The notes: generated by a model not told the origin, from the sequence alone. Shown: positions 38,734 to 49,369, counted from the first letter of the stretch. The stretch: DNA of 64,000 bases from Actinomadura kijaniata NBRC 14229 (GCF_001552175.1 NZ_BCQR01000020.1:1-64000), one strand, 5' to 3'. A program made the numbers and translations.

Positions 38734-39831
38734 ATGAGAGTACTCATCGTCGGTGGCGGTGTCGCGGGGCTTGCCGCGGCGCGCGGACTGACCGCGGCGG
38801 GACACGACGTCGAGGTGTACGAGGCGTCGCCGGAACTGCGCACCGAGGGCGGATCGATCTCGCTCTGGCCGGCCGGCGTCGGGATCCTGCGCGAGTTCAA
38901 GGTCGACCTCGACGGAGCGGGCCGCCGCCTGGAGGCGCTGACGAACCTGTCGGTGCGCGGCCGCACGCTCGGCACGATCGACCTGACCGAGGTCGAACGC
39001 CACTTCGACGGCCTGCCCTCCCTGCACATCGCCCGGCGCGAACTCGTCGAACGCCTCGCCGAGGGCGTGCCCGTCCAGTACGGCCGGACGATCACCAAGG
39101 CCGACCCCGACCGCGCGGAGCTCACCTTCGCCGACGGCAGCACCGCCCGCGGCGACCTGCTCGTCGGCGCCGACGGCCGCATGTCGGTCGTCCAGCGGGC
39201 GCTGTCGGGCGGCAACCCGAGCAGGCTCAACGGCTGGGTCACCTGGCAGGCGTTCACCACGGTGCCCGCCGACGTCATCGACGCGGACCGGTCCCTGATG
39301 GTCTCCAACGGCCGGTCGCTCGGCAGCATCGTCCCGGCCGGGCACGGCAGGGCGCTGTGGTGGTTCGACCTGCGCGCCAAGCCGGGCGGCCGGTTCTGGG
39401 GCGACGCCCCCGACATCATGGAGCGGCTCCGCGAGCGGTTCGGGCACTGGCCCGAGCCGTTCCGGACGGTGCTCGAACGCGCCGAGACCGCCCAGTTCTA
39501 CCCGCACCACATCCACCGCGTGCCCTCGGTCTGGGGCCGGGGCCCGACCACGCTGCTGGGCGACGCGGCCCACACGATGCCCCCGGCGATGGCCATGGGC
39601 TCCGGCCAGGCGCTGGAGGACGCCTGGGCGCTGACCCGCTCGCTCGACGACCTGCGCGGCTACGAACGCGCCCGCGCCAGGACGGTGCGCAAGGTCGCGC
39701 GGATGGTCGGCACCGAGATGCCCAGCAGGCAGGGGCCGCTGACCGCCCTCGTCCCCGACGCGCGCTCGACCCGGTCCTACATCAAGTGGCTCCGCTCGGC
39801 CAGCGACTACTTCCAGGAGGGACGCGGGTAG
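38734..39831 (+). CDS. FAD-dependent monooxygenase (PHBH/UbiH type)
   Basis: A 365-residue class A flavoprotein monooxygenase. The FAD-binding dinucleotide fold VLIVGGGVAGLAAARGL opens the protein, DG motif LLVGADGRMSVV is at ~145, and GD motif TLLGDAAHTMPPAMAMGSGQ at ~275. It hydroxylates or epoxidises an organic substrate with NAD(P)H and O2; the substrate cannot be read from sequence. An AGAAGAGG ribosome-binding site precedes the ATG. Control by the divergent TetR protein is likely. Confidence 0.9.
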   Translation: MRVLIVGGGVAGLAAARGLTAAGHDVEVYEASPELRTEGGSISLWPAGVGILREFKVDLDGAGRRLEALTNLSVRGRTLGTIDLTEVERHFDGLPSLHIARRELVERLAEGVPVQYGRTITKADPDRAELTFADGSTARGDLLVGADGRMSVVQRALSGGNPSRLNGWVTWQAFTTVPADVIDADRSLMVSNGRSLGSIVPAGHGRALWWFDLRAKPGGRFWGDAPDIMERLRERFGHWPEPFRTVLERAETAQFYPHHIHRVPSVWGRGPTTLLGDAAHTMPPAMAMGSGQALEDAWALTRSLDDLRGYERARARTVRKVARMVGTEMPSRQGPLTALVPDARSTRSYIKWLRSASDYFQEGRG

Positions 39832-40848
<1,017 letters not shown>

Positions 40849-40863
40849 CCCGGTCCCCTTCCC

Positions 40864-40895
40864 AGGGGCTTCGCGCCGGGCGGCGCGGGGCCCCT
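40864..40895 (+). terminator. Hairpin downstream of the first pip gene
   Basis: Nested arms AGGGGC/GCCCCT and CGCGCC/GGCGCG around a GGGC loop, 15 bases past the stop codon, followed by TTCCC. Likely factor-independent termination. Confidence 0.7.
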
Positions 40896-41242
40896 TTCCC
40901 ATGCCCCGACCTCGGCGAAGGCGCCACGACGCCCGCACGCGGCGTGAGGATGACACCAAGATCGCGTGATTCACCTCACAGAAATGAGATCAAGAAACAC
41001 CGCCGTAACACGAGAGCGGCGTTAAAGTCGGCCCCGGGATCGCCGCCTGGAACCATTCGCGCCATTGCCGGAGTCTTCGCCGGTCAGCGACGGGAACGGC
41101 GGAGCGTCGGCGCGTTTCCCCGCCGATAAAACGTTCCAAAAATTTGCAAGCGACCCGTTATACCCGCCGTGGCCGCGCCCAAACATCCACAAGATAACAA
41201 TCGGTAACGCCGCACCGTTGGCATTCGCTAAGTTGCCTGCAC
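40896..41242 (+). other. Upstream region of the ectoine genes
   Basis: About 350 bases with no gene and, towards its right half, unusually AT-rich runs (around 41125-41165 and 41190-41235). This is the only place for the main ect promoter. A possible -35/-10 pair is TTCCAA (41134) and TTATAC (41158); TAAGTT at 41229 lies too close to the ATG except for a leaderless message. I see no clear palindromic operator. Confidence 0.5.
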
Positions 41243-41773
41243 ATGGCAGTGCAACCGCTCGAAACGGACATACCCACGGGCCGTTCCGCCGACGTGCGCC
41301 TACGGGAGCCGTCCCTCTCGGACGGCCCGGAACTGTGGCGGATGGCGCGGGACTCCAAGGTCCTGGACGTCAACTCCCCCTACAGCTACACGCTCTGGTG
41401 CCGCGACTTCGCCGACACCTCGGTGGTCGCCGACGACGGCGGGCGCCCCTGCGGCTTCGTCACCGGCTACCGGCGGCCCGACGTTCCCGACACGCTGTTC
41501 ATCTGGCAGGTCGCCGTGGACGCGAGCCATCGCGGACGCGGCCTGGCCCGCCGCATGCTGGACGAACTGGCCGCCCGGACGCGCGGTCAGGGGATCCGCT
41601 GGGTGGAGGCCACCGTCACCCCCGACAACGCCCCCTCGGCCGCGATGTTCTCCTCGTTCGCCCGTGACCACGGCTGCGGGCTGACCCGGACGCGGCTGTT
41701 CGGGCGCGAGCACCTGGCGGGCGACCACGAGCCCGAGGTGCTGTTCCGGATCGGCCCGCTGCCCGTCCGCTGA
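41243..41773 (+). CDS. ectA: L-2,4-diaminobutyrate N-gamma-acetyltransferase
   Basis: A 176-residue GNAT acetyltransferase that acetylates diaminobutyrate in ectoine synthesis. The start LREPSLSDGPELWRMARDSK and DVNSPYSYTLWCRDFADTSV are diagnostic for EctA, and the acetyl-CoA loop is VDASHRGRGLARRMLDEL. It is the first gene of ectABCD. No Shine-Dalgarno is visible before the ATG. EctB follows after 56 bases. Confidence 0.96.
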   Translation: MAVQPLETDIPTGRSADVRLREPSLSDGPELWRMARDSKVLDVNSPYSYTLWCRDFADTSVVADDGGRPCGFVTGYRRPDVPDTLFIWQVAVDASHRGRGLARRMLDELAARTRGQGIRWVEATVTPDNAPSAAMFSSFARDHGCGLTRTRLFGREHLAGDHEPEVLFRIGPLPVR

Positions 41774-41829
41774 AGCCACCGCGAGCCCCCTCTCCTCATT
41801 TTCCGTCCATCACCCTCCGGAGGTACGGC

Positions 41830-43095
41830 ATGAACACTTTCGAACGCCTGGAATCCGAAGTACGCGGCTACTGCCGCGGCTGGCCCACGGTCTTCACCAC
41901 CGCCCGGGGAAGCCACATCACCGACGAGAACGGCCGCACCTATCTGGATTTCTTCGCCGGTGCCGGGACCCTCAACTACGGGCACAACAACCCGCTGCTG
42001 AAACAGCGGCTCATGGATTATCTGGCGGCCGACAACATCGTGCACAGCCTTGACATGTACACCGCCGCCAAACGCACTTTCCTGGAACGTTTCGAGGAGG
42101 TCGTGCTCCGGCCGCGCGGCCTGGACTACAAGGTCCAGTTCCCCGGCCCGGCGGGCAACCACTCGGTCGAGGCGGCGCTGAAGCTGGCCCGCAAGTACAC
42201 CGGCCGGGAGACGGTCGTCAGCTTCACCAACGCCTTCCACGGCATGACGCTGGGCGCGCTGGCGGTCACCGGCAACTCGATGAAGCGCACCGGCGCGGGC
42301 GTGCCGCTGGGCCACGGCGTGGCGATGCCCTACGACAACTACCTGGACGGCCGCACCCCCGACTTCCTGCTGTTCGAGACGATGCTGGCCGACAGCGGCT
42401 CGGGCCTGGACAAGCCCGCCGCCGTGATCGTGGAGACGGTGCAGGGCGAGGGCGGCATCAACGCCGCCAGCGCCGACTGGCTGCGCGGCCTGGCCGACCT
42501 GTGCAAGCGGCACGACATGCTGCTGATCGTCGACGACGTGCAGATGGGCTGCGGCCGGACCGGCGCGTTCTTCAGCTTCGAGCAGGCCGGGATCACGCCC
42601 GACATCGTGTGCCTGTCGAAGTCGCTGAGCGGCTACGGCCTGCCGTTCGCGGTCACGCTGTTCCGGCGCGGCCTGGACGTGTGGGAGCCCGGTGAGCACA
42701 ACGGCACCTTCCGCGGCTTCAACCCGGCGTTCGTCACCGCCACCGGCGCGCTGGAGGAGTACTGGACCGACGAGGGGCTGACCGGGCGGACCCTCGCCAA
42801 GGGCGACCTGGTCGAGCGCGGCCTGAACGAGATCGCCCTGCTGAACGCCGACGTCGTGGAGACCGTCCGGGGCCGCGGTCTGGCCTGGGGCCTGGTCATG
42901 AAGGACGCCGAGCTGGCCCCGCGGGTGTGCGCGGAGGCGTTCGAGCGCGGCCTGCTGATGGAGACCTCCGGCCCCGAGGGCGAGGTCGTCAAGCTGCTGC
43001 CGCCGCTGACCACCGACGAGGCCGACCTGGGCCGGGGGCTGGAGATCATCGCCGAGTCGGTGAGCGCCGTCACCCGCGACCGGGTCCCCGCCTGA
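41830..43095 (+). CDS. ectB: Diaminobutyrate-2-oxoglutarate transaminase
   Basis: A 421-residue class III PLP aminotransferase turning aspartate semialdehyde and glutamate into diaminobutyrate, the first committed step to ectoine. The N-terminal [16 protein letters not shown] and NSYNYG-type [15 protein letters not shown] are EctB-specific; the PLP lysine is in [12 protein letters not shown] and the Asp in [14 protein letters not shown] strong GGAGG precedes the ATG. EctC follows after 13 bases. Confidence 0.97.
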   Translation: MNTFERLESEVRGYCRGWPTVFTTARGSHITDENGRTYLDFFAGAGTLNYGHNNPLLKQRLMDYLAADNIVHSLDMYTAAKRTFLERFEEVVLRPRGLDYKVQFPGPAGNHSVEAALKLARKYTGRETVVSFTNAFHGMTLGALAVTGNSMKRTGAGVPLGHGVAMPYDNYLDGRTPDFLLFETMLADSGSGLDKPAAVIVETVQGEGGINAASADWLRGLADLCKRHDMLLIVDDVQMGCGRTGAFFSFEQAGITPDIVCLSKSLSGYGLPFAVTLFRRGLDVWEPGEHNGTFRGFNPAFVTATGALEEYWTDEGLTGRTLAKGDLVERGLNEIALLNADVVETVRGRGLAWGLVMKDAELAPRVCAEAFERGLLMETSGPEGEVVKLLPPLTTDEADLGRGLEIIAESVSAVTRDRVPA

Positions 43096-43108
43096 GAGGA
43101 GCACCCCA

Positions 43109-43519
43109 ATGATCGTCCGTTCGCTGAACGAGATCGTCGGCACCGACCGCGACGTCCGGGCGGAGACCTGGCGCAGCCGCCGCCTGGTGCTGGCGAGGGA
43201 GAGGGTCGGCTTCTCCCTGCACGACACGGTCCTGTACGCCGGGACCGAGACGCGGATGTGGTACGCGAACCACATCGAGGCCGTCTACTGCATCGAGGGC
43301 GAGGGCGAGCTCGTCAACGAGGAGACCGGCGAGAAGCACCGCATCGAACCCGGCGTGATGTACCTGCTCGACGGCCACGAGCACCACGTCCTGCGCGCCC
43401 ACACCGACGTGCGCACCGTCTGCGTCTTCAACCCGCCGTGCACCGGCCGTGAGGTCCACGACGAGAACGGTGTCTACCCCCTGCTGACCGAGCCGGAGAA
43501 CGACCAGGAGAACGCGTGA
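43109..43519 (+). CDS. ectC: Ectoine synthase
   Basis: A 136-residue cupin that closes N-gamma-acetyl-diaminobutyrate to ectoine. The whole chain matches Ect[17 protein letters not shown] start, the metal-site region [15 protein letters not shown], and [16 protein letters not shown] with the His ligand, then [24 protein letters not shown] precedes the ATG. It overlaps ectD by four bases (GTGA). Confidence 0.97.
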   Translation: MIVRSLNEIVGTDRDVRAETWRSRRLVLARERVGFSLHDTVLYAGTETRMWYANHIEAVYCIEGEGELVNEETGEKHRIEPGVMYLLDGHEHHVLRAHTDVRTVCVFNPPCTGREVHDENGVYPLLTEPENDQENA

Positions 43520-44421
43520 GCATCATCGAGTCCCATCCCTCCGTCGACGACGCCTACCCCACCCGCAAGGCCGCCGAGGCGGCGCTGCTGTACCGCGTGG
43601 ACCCGGTGGTGTACGGCTCGGCCGGCGACGGCCCGATCGACGCCGGGACGCTGGAGTCCTACGACGCCAACGGCTACCTCACGGTCGACCGGCTCCTCGA
43701 CCCCGAGGAGGTGGAGCTGTACCGCGCCGAGCTGCGCCGCCTGTCGTCGGACCCGAAGATCCTGGCCGACGAGCGCACCGTCACCGAGCGCGGCTCGGAC
43801 GAGGTCCGCTCCATCTTCGAGGTGCACCGCATCAGCGAGGTGTTCGCGAACCTGGTGCGCGACCCGCGCGTGGTGGGCCGGGCCCGGCAGATCCTCGGCT
43901 CGGACGTCTACGTCCACCAGAGCCGGGTCAACTACAAGCCCGGGTTCAAGGGCAAGGACTTCTACTGGCACTCCGACTTCGAGACCTGGCACGCCGAGGA
44001 CGGGATGCCGCGGATGCGCGCGGTCAGCATCTCGATCGCCCTCACCGAGAACTTCGCGCACAACGGCGGACTGATGATCATGCCGGGGTCGCACCGGACG
44101 TTCGTGTCGTGCGTCGGTGAGACGCCCTCCGACCACTACAAGGAGTCGCTGAAGGGCCAGGAGATCGGCACCCCGGACCCGGGCAGCCTGTCGATCCTGG
44201 CCGACAAGCACGGCATCGAGCTGTTCACCGGCCCGGCGGGCTCGGCGACGATGTTCGACTGCAACTGCATGCACGGCTCCAACGGCAACATCACCCCGTT
44301 CCCGCGCTCCAACGTCTTCATCGTCTTCAACAGCGTGGAGAACACCTGCGTCGAGCCGTTCTCCGCCCCCGCGCCCCGCCCCTCGTTCATCGGCGCCCGC
44401 GACTTCACCCCCGTCGCCTAG
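43516..44421 (+). CDS. ectD: Ectoine 5-hydroxylase
   Basis: A 301-residue Fe(II)/2-oxoglutarate dioxygenase converting ectoine to 5-hydroxyectoine. The EctD signature is complete: [20 protein letters not shown] supplies the first His and the Asp of the iron triad; the second His is in [17 protein letters not shown]. The GTG start overlaps ectC. A 19-bp-arm hairpin lies 18 bases after the stop, before ehuB. Confidence 0.97.
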   Translation: MSIIESHPSVDDAYPTRKAAEAALLYRVDPVVYGSAGDGPIDAGTLESYDANGYLTVDRLLDPEEVELYRAELRRLSSDPKILADERTVTERGSDEVRSIFEVHRISEVFANLVRDPRVVGRARQILGSDVYVHQSRVNYKPGFKGKDFYWHSDFETWHAEDGMPRMRAVSISIALTENFAHNGGLMIMPGSHRTFVSCVGETPSDHYKESLKGQEIGTPDPGSLSILADKHGIELFTGPAGSATMFDCNCMHGSNGNITPFPRSNVFIVFNSVENTCVEPFSAPAPRPSFIGARDFTPVA

Positions 44422-44439
44422 CCGTCCCCCTCCATGTCC

Positions 44440-44481
44440 GGCGCCGCGTCCGCCGGGGCCCTCCCCGGCGGACGCGGCGCC
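44440..44481 (+). terminator. Very strong intercistronic hairpin between ectD and ehuB
   Basis: Perfect 19-bp arms (GGCGCCGCGTCCGCCGGGG and complement) with a 4-base CCCT loop, starting 18 bases after the ectD stop and ending 36 bases before ehuB. It should be a terminator or attenuator, or an RNA stability element that makes ehu expression lower than ect. No U-tract follows. Confidence 0.8.
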
Positions 44482-44517
44482 GCGCACCCCACCCCCCACC
44501 CCACCCCGGGAGCTCCC

Positions 44518-45411
44518 ATGACCTCTTCCAGACGCGACTTCCTGCGCACCGCCGCGATGCTGGGCGCGGCCGTCCCCCTCGCCGCCGCCGGATGTTCCAC
44601 CACCGACCCGCAGGCCGAACGCCGGGGCGGCGGCACCCTGGCGCGGGCCCGCCAGGAGGGGAGGATCCGTGTCGGGTTCGCCAACGAGGCCCCCTACGGC
44701 TTCACCGACAAGGACGGCAAGCTGACCGGCGAGGCCCCCGAGCTGGCCCGCGTCGTCTTCAAGGAACTCGGCATCCCCACCGTCGAGGGCGTGCAGGTCG
44801 CGTTCGGCGGCCTGATCGGCGGCCTGCAGGCCAAGCGGTTCGACGTCATCTCCGCCGGGATGTTCATCACGCCGGAGCGGTGCGGCGCGGTCGCGTTCTC
44901 CGACCCCGAGTACGTCGCCAAGAGCGCGTTCCTCGTGCCGAGGGGCAATCCCAAGAAGATCCGCAAGTTCGAGGACGCCGCGCGGGCGAACGCCCGGATC
45001 GGCGTCCTGACCGGTGCGGTGGAGGGTGACTACGCCGCGAAGCTCGGGGTGAGGAAGGACAACGTCAAGACCTTCGACAGCGCCCCCAACGCGTTCGAGG
45101 GCCTCAAGGCCGGTCGCATCGACGCCCTCTCCCTCACCCGCATCTCCCTGGCCGACCTGCTGTCCAAGCACCAGGGCGAGCCGTTCGAGGTGACCGACCC
45201 CTTCACGCCGGTGATCGACGGGAAGGAGCGGTTCGGGGCGGGCGCGTTCGCGTTCCGCAAGGCCGACGCCGACCTGCTCAAGGCGTTCAACGACAAGCTC
45301 ACCGAGCTGAAGACCGGCAGGCGGCTGCTGCCGGTGCTGCGCCCGTTCGGGTTCACCGAGGCCGACCTGCCCGGCCCGGGCGACACCGCCGCCAAGTTCT
45401 GCCAGGGCTGA
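44518..45411 (+). CDS. ehuB: Ectoine/hydroxyectoine ABC transporter substrate-binding protein
   Basis: A 297-residue solute-binding protein. The N-terminus combines a twin-arginine motif (SRRDFLRTAAML) with a lipobox (AAAGC, Cys26), so it is probably a Tat-exported lipoprotein. The mature part is an amino-acid-type family 3 binding protein: IRVGFANEAPYGFTDKDGKL and RFDVISAGMFITPERC resemble EhuB. Linkage to ectABCD supports ectoine as ligand. GGGAG precedes the ATG. Confidence 0.92.
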   Translation: MTSSRRDFLRTAAMLGAAVPLAAAGCSTTDPQAERRGGGTLARARQEGRIRVGFANEAPYGFTDKDGKLTGEAPELARVVFKELGIPTVEGVQVAFGGLIGGLQAKRFDVISAGMFITPERCGAVAFSDPEYVAKSAFLVPRGNPKKIRKFEDAARANARIGVLTGAVEGDYAAKLGVRKDNVKTFDSAPNAFEGLKAGRIDALSLTRISLADLLSKHQGEPFEVTDPFTPVIDGKERFGAGAFAFRKADADLLKAFNDKLTELKTGRRLLPVLRPFGFTEADLPGPGDTAAKFCQG

Positions 45412-45417
45412 TCCGCC

Positions 45418-46125
45418 GTGTCCGAAGTCCTCGACAGCCACCCCCAGTTGCTCCAGGGCGCGTGGATCACCGTGCAGATCACCGTCCTCGGCGCGGTGCT
45501 CGCGCTGGTGCTGGCGCTGGCGTTCGGCGTGGCGGGCGCCGCGCGGGCGGTGTGGATGCGCGCGGTCAACCGCCTCTACGTGGAGTTCTTCCGGGGCGCG
45601 GCGGCGCTGGTGCTGATGTACTGGCTGTTCTACTCGCTGCCGCTGGTCGGCCTGCGGTTCACCCCGATGGCCGCCGCCGTGCTGGCGCTCGGCCTCAACT
45701 ACGGGGCCTACGGCGCCGAGGTGGTGCGCGGCTCGATCAACGCCGTGCCGAAGGCGCAGTACGAGGCGGCGGTCGCGCTGAACCTGCGGCCCGCCCAGCG
45801 GATGCGCCGGGTGATCCTGCCGCAGGCGGTGGCGCTGATGCTGCCGCCGTTCGGGAACCTGCTCATCGAGCTGATGAAGGCCACGGCCGTGGTGTCGCTG
45901 GTGACGATCGCCGACCTGACGTTCCGCGCCCAGCAGATCCAGGCCAACACCGGTGAGACGGCGGCGACCTACGCGCTCGTCCTGGTGGTGTACTTCGTGA
46001 TCGCGCAGGTGCTGCAACGCCTCGTCCGGCTGCTGGAGCACCGCACCGAACGGATGCTGGGCCGCCGGCCACGCCGCGGCGCGCTCCGCGAGGTCCCCGC
46101 CCCGGCGGGAGGCGCGCCCCGATGA
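45418..46125 (+). CDS. ehuC: Ectoine/hydroxyectoine ABC transporter permease EhuC
   Basis: A 235-residue polar amino-acid-type permease (HisM family) with about five membrane helices and the EAA loop AQYEAAVALNLRPAQRMRRV. GTG start six bases after ehuB. It overlaps ehuD by four bases (ATGA), so the two permeases are made in a fixed ratio. Confidence 0.9.
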   Translation: MSEVLDSHPQLLQGAWITVQITVLGAVLALVLALAFGVAGAARAVWMRAVNRLYVEFFRGAAALVLMYWLFYSLPLVGLRFTPMAAAVLALGLNYGAYGAEVVRGSINAVPKAQYEAAVALNLRPAQRMRRVILPQAVALMLPPFGNLLIELMKATAVVSLVTIADLTFRAQQIQANTGETAATYALVLVVYFVIAQVLQRLVRLLEHRTERMLGRRPRRGALREVPAPAGGAPR

Positions 46126-46775
46126 CCTGGGACTGGAACTACACCGGGGAGATCCTCCCCGACCTGCTCAACGGCCTGCGCGTCACCGTCGTCGCCACCC
46201 TGCTCGGCTACGCCATCGCGCTGGTGCTGGGCCTGGCCTGGACGCTGCTGCAACGCACCCCCAGCCGCCTGGTCAACGGGACGGTCCGCTGGGCGGCGGA
46301 GTTCATCCGCAGCACCCCCCTGCTGGTGCAGCTGTTCTTCGTCTTCTACGTGCTGCCGTCGTGGGGCCTGACGCTCGGGCCCCTCACCGCCGGGATCATC
46401 GGCCTGGGCCTGCACTACTCCACCTACACCGCCGAGGTGTACCGGGCGGGCATCGACGACGTGCCGCGCGGCCAGTGGGAGGCGGCCACCGCCCTCAACC
46501 TGCCGCGCCGCCGCGTGTGGCTCGGGGTGGTGCTGCCGCAGGCCGTCCGCAGGGTGGTGCCCACGCTCGGCAACTACCTCATCGCCATGTTCAAGGACTC
46601 GCCGCTGCTGCTGGCCGTCAACGTCGTGGAACTGCTCGGGGCCGCCTACCAGACCGGCTCCAGGACGCTCCAGTTCCTGGAGCCGATCACGATCGTCGGC
46701 GTGCTGTTCATCGCGGTCAGCGTGCTGTCCTCCCTGCTCGTCCGTCGCCTGGAGAGGCGCTATGCCACCTACTGA
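46122..46775 (+). CDS. ehuD: Ectoine/hydroxyectoine ABC transporter permease EhuD
   Basis: A 217-residue second HisM-type permease with FIRSTPLLVQLFFVFYVLPS and an EAA loop GQWEAATALNLPRRRVWLGV. Partner of EhuC in the membrane channel. Its last 14 bases overlap the ehuA start, indicating coupling. Confidence 0.9.
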   Translation: MTWDWNYTGEILPDLLNGLRVTVVATLLGYAIALVLGLAWTLLQRTPSRLVNGTVRWAAEFIRSTPLLVQLFFVFYVLPSWGLTLGPLTAGIIGLGLHYSTYTAEVYRAGIDDVPRGQWEAATALNLPRRRVWLGVVLPQAVRRVVPTLGNYLIAMFKDSPLLLAVNVVELLGAAYQTGSRTLQFLEPITIVGVLFIAVSVLSSLLVRRLERRYATY

Positions 46776-47631
46776 CACCACTCCCGCAGTCCCCGCACCC
46801 GAGGACGACGTCCCCGGCGTCCCGCTCGCGAAGGGCGCCGCCGACCCGCTGCCGCACGGCGAGGCGCCCGGCATCCGGTTCGAGAAGGTGGTCAAGCGGT
46901 TCGGCGGCAACGTCGTGCTGCGCGAGCTCGACTTCACCGTCGCGCCCGGCGAGCGCGTCACGCTGATCGGGCCGTCCGGGTCGGGCAAGACCACGATCCT
47001 GCGGCTGCTGATGACCCTGGAACGGGTCGACGGCGGGATCATCCGGGTCGGCGAGCGGCCGCTGTCGCACATGGAGCGCGGCGGGCGGCTCGTCCCGGCC
47101 AACGAGAGGCACCTGCACGAGATGCGCAAGCAGATCGGCATGGTGTTCCAGCAGTTCAACCTGTTCCCCAACATGAACGTGCTGCGCAACCTCACCGAGG
47201 GCCCGGTGCACGTGCTGGGGCTGTCCCGGGACGAGGCCGTCGAGCGCGCCCGCGGGCTGCTGGACATGGTGGGGCTCGCCGACAAGATCGAGGCGCACCC
47301 GTCGCAACTGTCGGGCGGCCAGCAGCAGCGCGTGGCGATCGCCCGCGCGCTGGCGATGCGGCCGAAGGTGCTGCTGCTGGACGAGGTCACCTCCGCGCTC
47401 GACCCCGAGCTGGTGGTGGGCGTGCAGGACCTGCTGCGCGACATCGCCCGGCAGAGCGACCTGACGCTGCTGTGCGTGACGCACGAGATGCGCTTCGCCC
47501 GCGACATCTCCGACCGGGTGCTGATGTTCGACCAGGGCCAGATCGTGGAGGAGGGCCCGCCGGATCAGATCTTCGGCGAGCCGCGCGAGCGGCGCACCCG
47601 CGACTTCCTCCAGGCGGTGCTGGCCTCCTGA
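46762..47631 (+). CDS. ehuA: Ectoine/hydroxyectoine ABC transporter ATP-binding protein
   Basis: A 289-residue ATPase of the polar amino-acid uptake class. Walker A is GPSGSGKTT, signature LSGGQQQR, Walker B VLLLDEVTSALD, switch His in CVTHEMRFAR. A ~35-residue Pro/Asp-rich N-terminal extension precedes the usual start. Last gene of the ect-ehu group, followed eight bases later by a hairpin. Confidence 0.93.
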   Translation: MPPTDTTPAVPAPEDDVPGVPLAKGAADPLPHGEAPGIRFEKVVKRFGGNVVLRELDFTVAPGERVTLIGPSGSGKTTILRLLMTLERVDGGIIRVGERPLSHMERGGRLVPANERHLHEMRKQIGMVFQQFNLFPNMNVLRNLTEGPVHVLGLSRDEAVERARGLLDMVGLADKIEAHPSQLSGGQQQRVAIARALAMRPKVLLLDEVTSALDPELVVGVQDLLRDIARQSDLTLLCVTHEMRFARDISDRVLMFDQGQIVEEGPPDQIFGEPRERRTRDFLQAVLAS

Positions 47632-47638
47632 CGGGAAC

Positions 47639-47667
47639 GGGTGGGGCTCCCCGGCGGGGCCCCACCC
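47639..47667. terminator. Hairpin between ehuA and the convergent HD-domain gene
   Basis: GGGTGGGGC/GCCCCACCC arms with an 11-base loop, eight bases after the ehuA stop and 24 bases before the end of the HD gene. Probably serves both strands. Confidence 0.75.
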
Positions 47668-47690
47668 GGACGGTCGCGGCGGACGCGCCC

Positions 47691-48344
47691 TCAGGCGACG
47701 CCCGGCCAGGCGTTGCCGGTCATCTCCTCCCAGCGGGGCATCGGGATCTCGGGGTGGAACTGGCGCAGCAGCTCGCTGGGGAAGGTGCCCACCGGGGCCT
47801 TGCGCGGGTTGGCGGCGGCCTGGGCGACGATCGTGCCGGACAGGTCGTCGGCCAGCTCCAGCCGGGGGAAGGCGGCGTGCACCCGGTCGGCCAGCCCCTC
47901 GGGGAGGTTCTCCGCGCCGAGCGCGACCACGTCGATCCCGGCGCCGGTGTGCGTGAGGGCGATCTCCGGGCGCATCCGGTGGGCGATGCCCACGCTGGTG
48001 TGCAGCGCGATGGCCTCCCAGACGACCCGGACGCGGTCGGCGGGCACGCCCTGCCCTTCGAGGAACGACACGGCCGCGTCGGCGCCGTCCACCTCGAAGC
48101 GCTGGTCGCCGTTGCCCCGCTCGTTCAGCCCCATGTCATGCAGGAGACAGGCCAGGAACAGCAGTTCGTCGTCGTAGTCGGAGCCCGCCTTCAGGCCCAT
48201 CCCCTCGCCCGCCGCGCGGCCGAACAGGTAGCTGCGGACGCTGTGGTGGGCGAGGGCCTCGCTCACCTCCTCGTAGGCGTGGGCGTAGGCGCGGCGGGCC
48301 AGGTCGGTGTCGGGGAACGCGAATTCGGCGAAGTGATCGGTCAT
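47691..48344 (-). CDS. HD-domain hydrolase (cyanamide hydratase-like)
   Basis: A 217-residue metal-dependent HD-superfamily protein. The metal-binding residues are visible as EALAHHSVRSYLFGRA and FLACLLHDMGLNER, with further His in EAIALHTSVGIAHRM. Overall layout resembles the cyanamide hydratase-type HD family rather than nucleotidases. It is divergent from the GlxA-type regulator, 71 bases away. The substrate is unknown; ATG (MTDHF) chosen two codons inside a longer frame. Confidence 0.8.
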   Translation of the reverse strand: MTDHFAEFAFPDTDLARRAYAHAYEEVSEALAHHSVRSYLFGRAAGEGMGLKAGSDYDDELLFLACLLHDMGLNERGNGDQRFEVDGADAAVSFLEGQGVPADRVRVVWEAIALHTSVGIAHRMRPEIALTHTGAGIDVVALGAENLPEGLADRVHAAFPRLELADDLSGTIVAQAAANPRKAPVGTFPSELLRQFHPEIPMPRWEEMTGNAWPGVA

Positions 48345-48415
48345 GCACACGATGGTCGGCCCGCCGCCGTGCCGCCACCAGTGGCCCGAAGGCCGAGGTG
48401 CGCTATATTCCGGCC

Positions 48416-49369
48416 ATGCACACCGTGGCCGTTCTCGCCCTCGACGGGGTGGTGCCGTTCGACATGGCGACGCCGTGCCAGGTGTTCGGCGCGGCGTACC
48501 AGGGGCCGGGCGCGCCGCTGTACGAGACGCGGGTGTGCGCGCCCGGCGGCGCGGTGGTGTCCTCGTCGCTGTTCGGGAAGATGCGGGTGGAGACGCCCTG
48601 GGACCTGGACGCCGTCGCCGCCGCCGACACGGTCGTGCTGCCCGGCGTGGAGGACCCGCGCGCCGGGCCGCCCGCCGAGGTGCTGGAGGCGCTGCGCGCC
48701 GCCGCCGACCGGGGCGCGCGGATCGCGTCGATCTGCGTGGGGGCGTTCGCGCTGGCCGCGACCGGGCTGCTGGACGGGCGGCGCGCCACCACGCACTGGA
48801 TGTACGCGCGGCTGCTGGCCGAGCGGTACCCGAGGGTCGAGGTCGATCCGTCGGTGCTGTTCGTGGACGACGGCGCGCTGCTGACCTCGGCCGGGGTCGC
48901 GGCGGGCGTGGACCTGTGCCTGCACCTGGTGCGCCGCGACCACGGGTCGGCCGTCGCGGGGCAGGTGGCGCGGTTCATGGTGACGCCGTTGCAGCGCGAC
49001 GGGGGGCAGGCGCAGTTCATCCGGCATCCCGACCCCCGGGACGAGGGGGTGGCGTTGCAGCCGGTCCTGGCGTGGCTGGAGGAGAACCTGCACCGGCCGC
49101 TGACGCTGGAGGACATCGCGCGCCGGGCGGCGCTGAGCGTGCGGACGCTGACCCGGCGCTTCCGCGAGCAGACCGGCACCAGCCCGTTGCAGTGGCTGCT
49201 GAACGCCCGCATCCACCGCGCCCAGCACCTGCTGGAGAGCACCGACCTGCCGGTCGAGCGGGTCGCCGCCGAGTCGGGGTTCGGCGCGGCGGTGACGCTG
49301 CGGGCGCACTTCGCGCGGCGGGTGGGGACCTCGCCGCAGGCGTACCGGCGGGCGTTCCGCGGCCGGTGA
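48416..49369 (+). CDS. GlxA-family transcriptional regulator, second copy
   Basis: A 317-residue DJ-1/PfpI plus AraC-HTH protein, same architecture as the one at 4939. The nucleophile-elbow Cys is in ASICVGAFALAATGLLDG; the C-terminal HTH pair includes LTLEDIARRAALSVRTLTRR and VERVAAESGFGAAVTLRAH. A TATATT -10 element (48404-48409) ends six bases before the ATG and no Shine-Dalgarno is present, so the mRNA is probably leaderless. It may control the divergent HD gene. Confidence 0.9.
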   Translation: MHTVAVLALDGVVPFDMATPCQVFGAAYQGPGAPLYETRVCAPGGAVVSSSLFGKMRVETPWDLDAVAAADTVVLPGVEDPRAGPPAEVLEALRAAADRGARIASICVGAFALAATGLLDGRRATTHWMYARLLAERYPRVEVDPSVLFVDDGALLTSAGVAAGVDLCLHLVRRDHGSAVAGQVARFMVTPLQRDGGQAQFIRHPDPRDEGVALQPVLAWLEENLHRPLTLEDIARRAALSVRTLTRRFREQTGTSPLQWLLNARIHRAQHLLESTDLPVERVAAESGFGAAVTLRAHFARRVGTSPQAYRRAFRGR

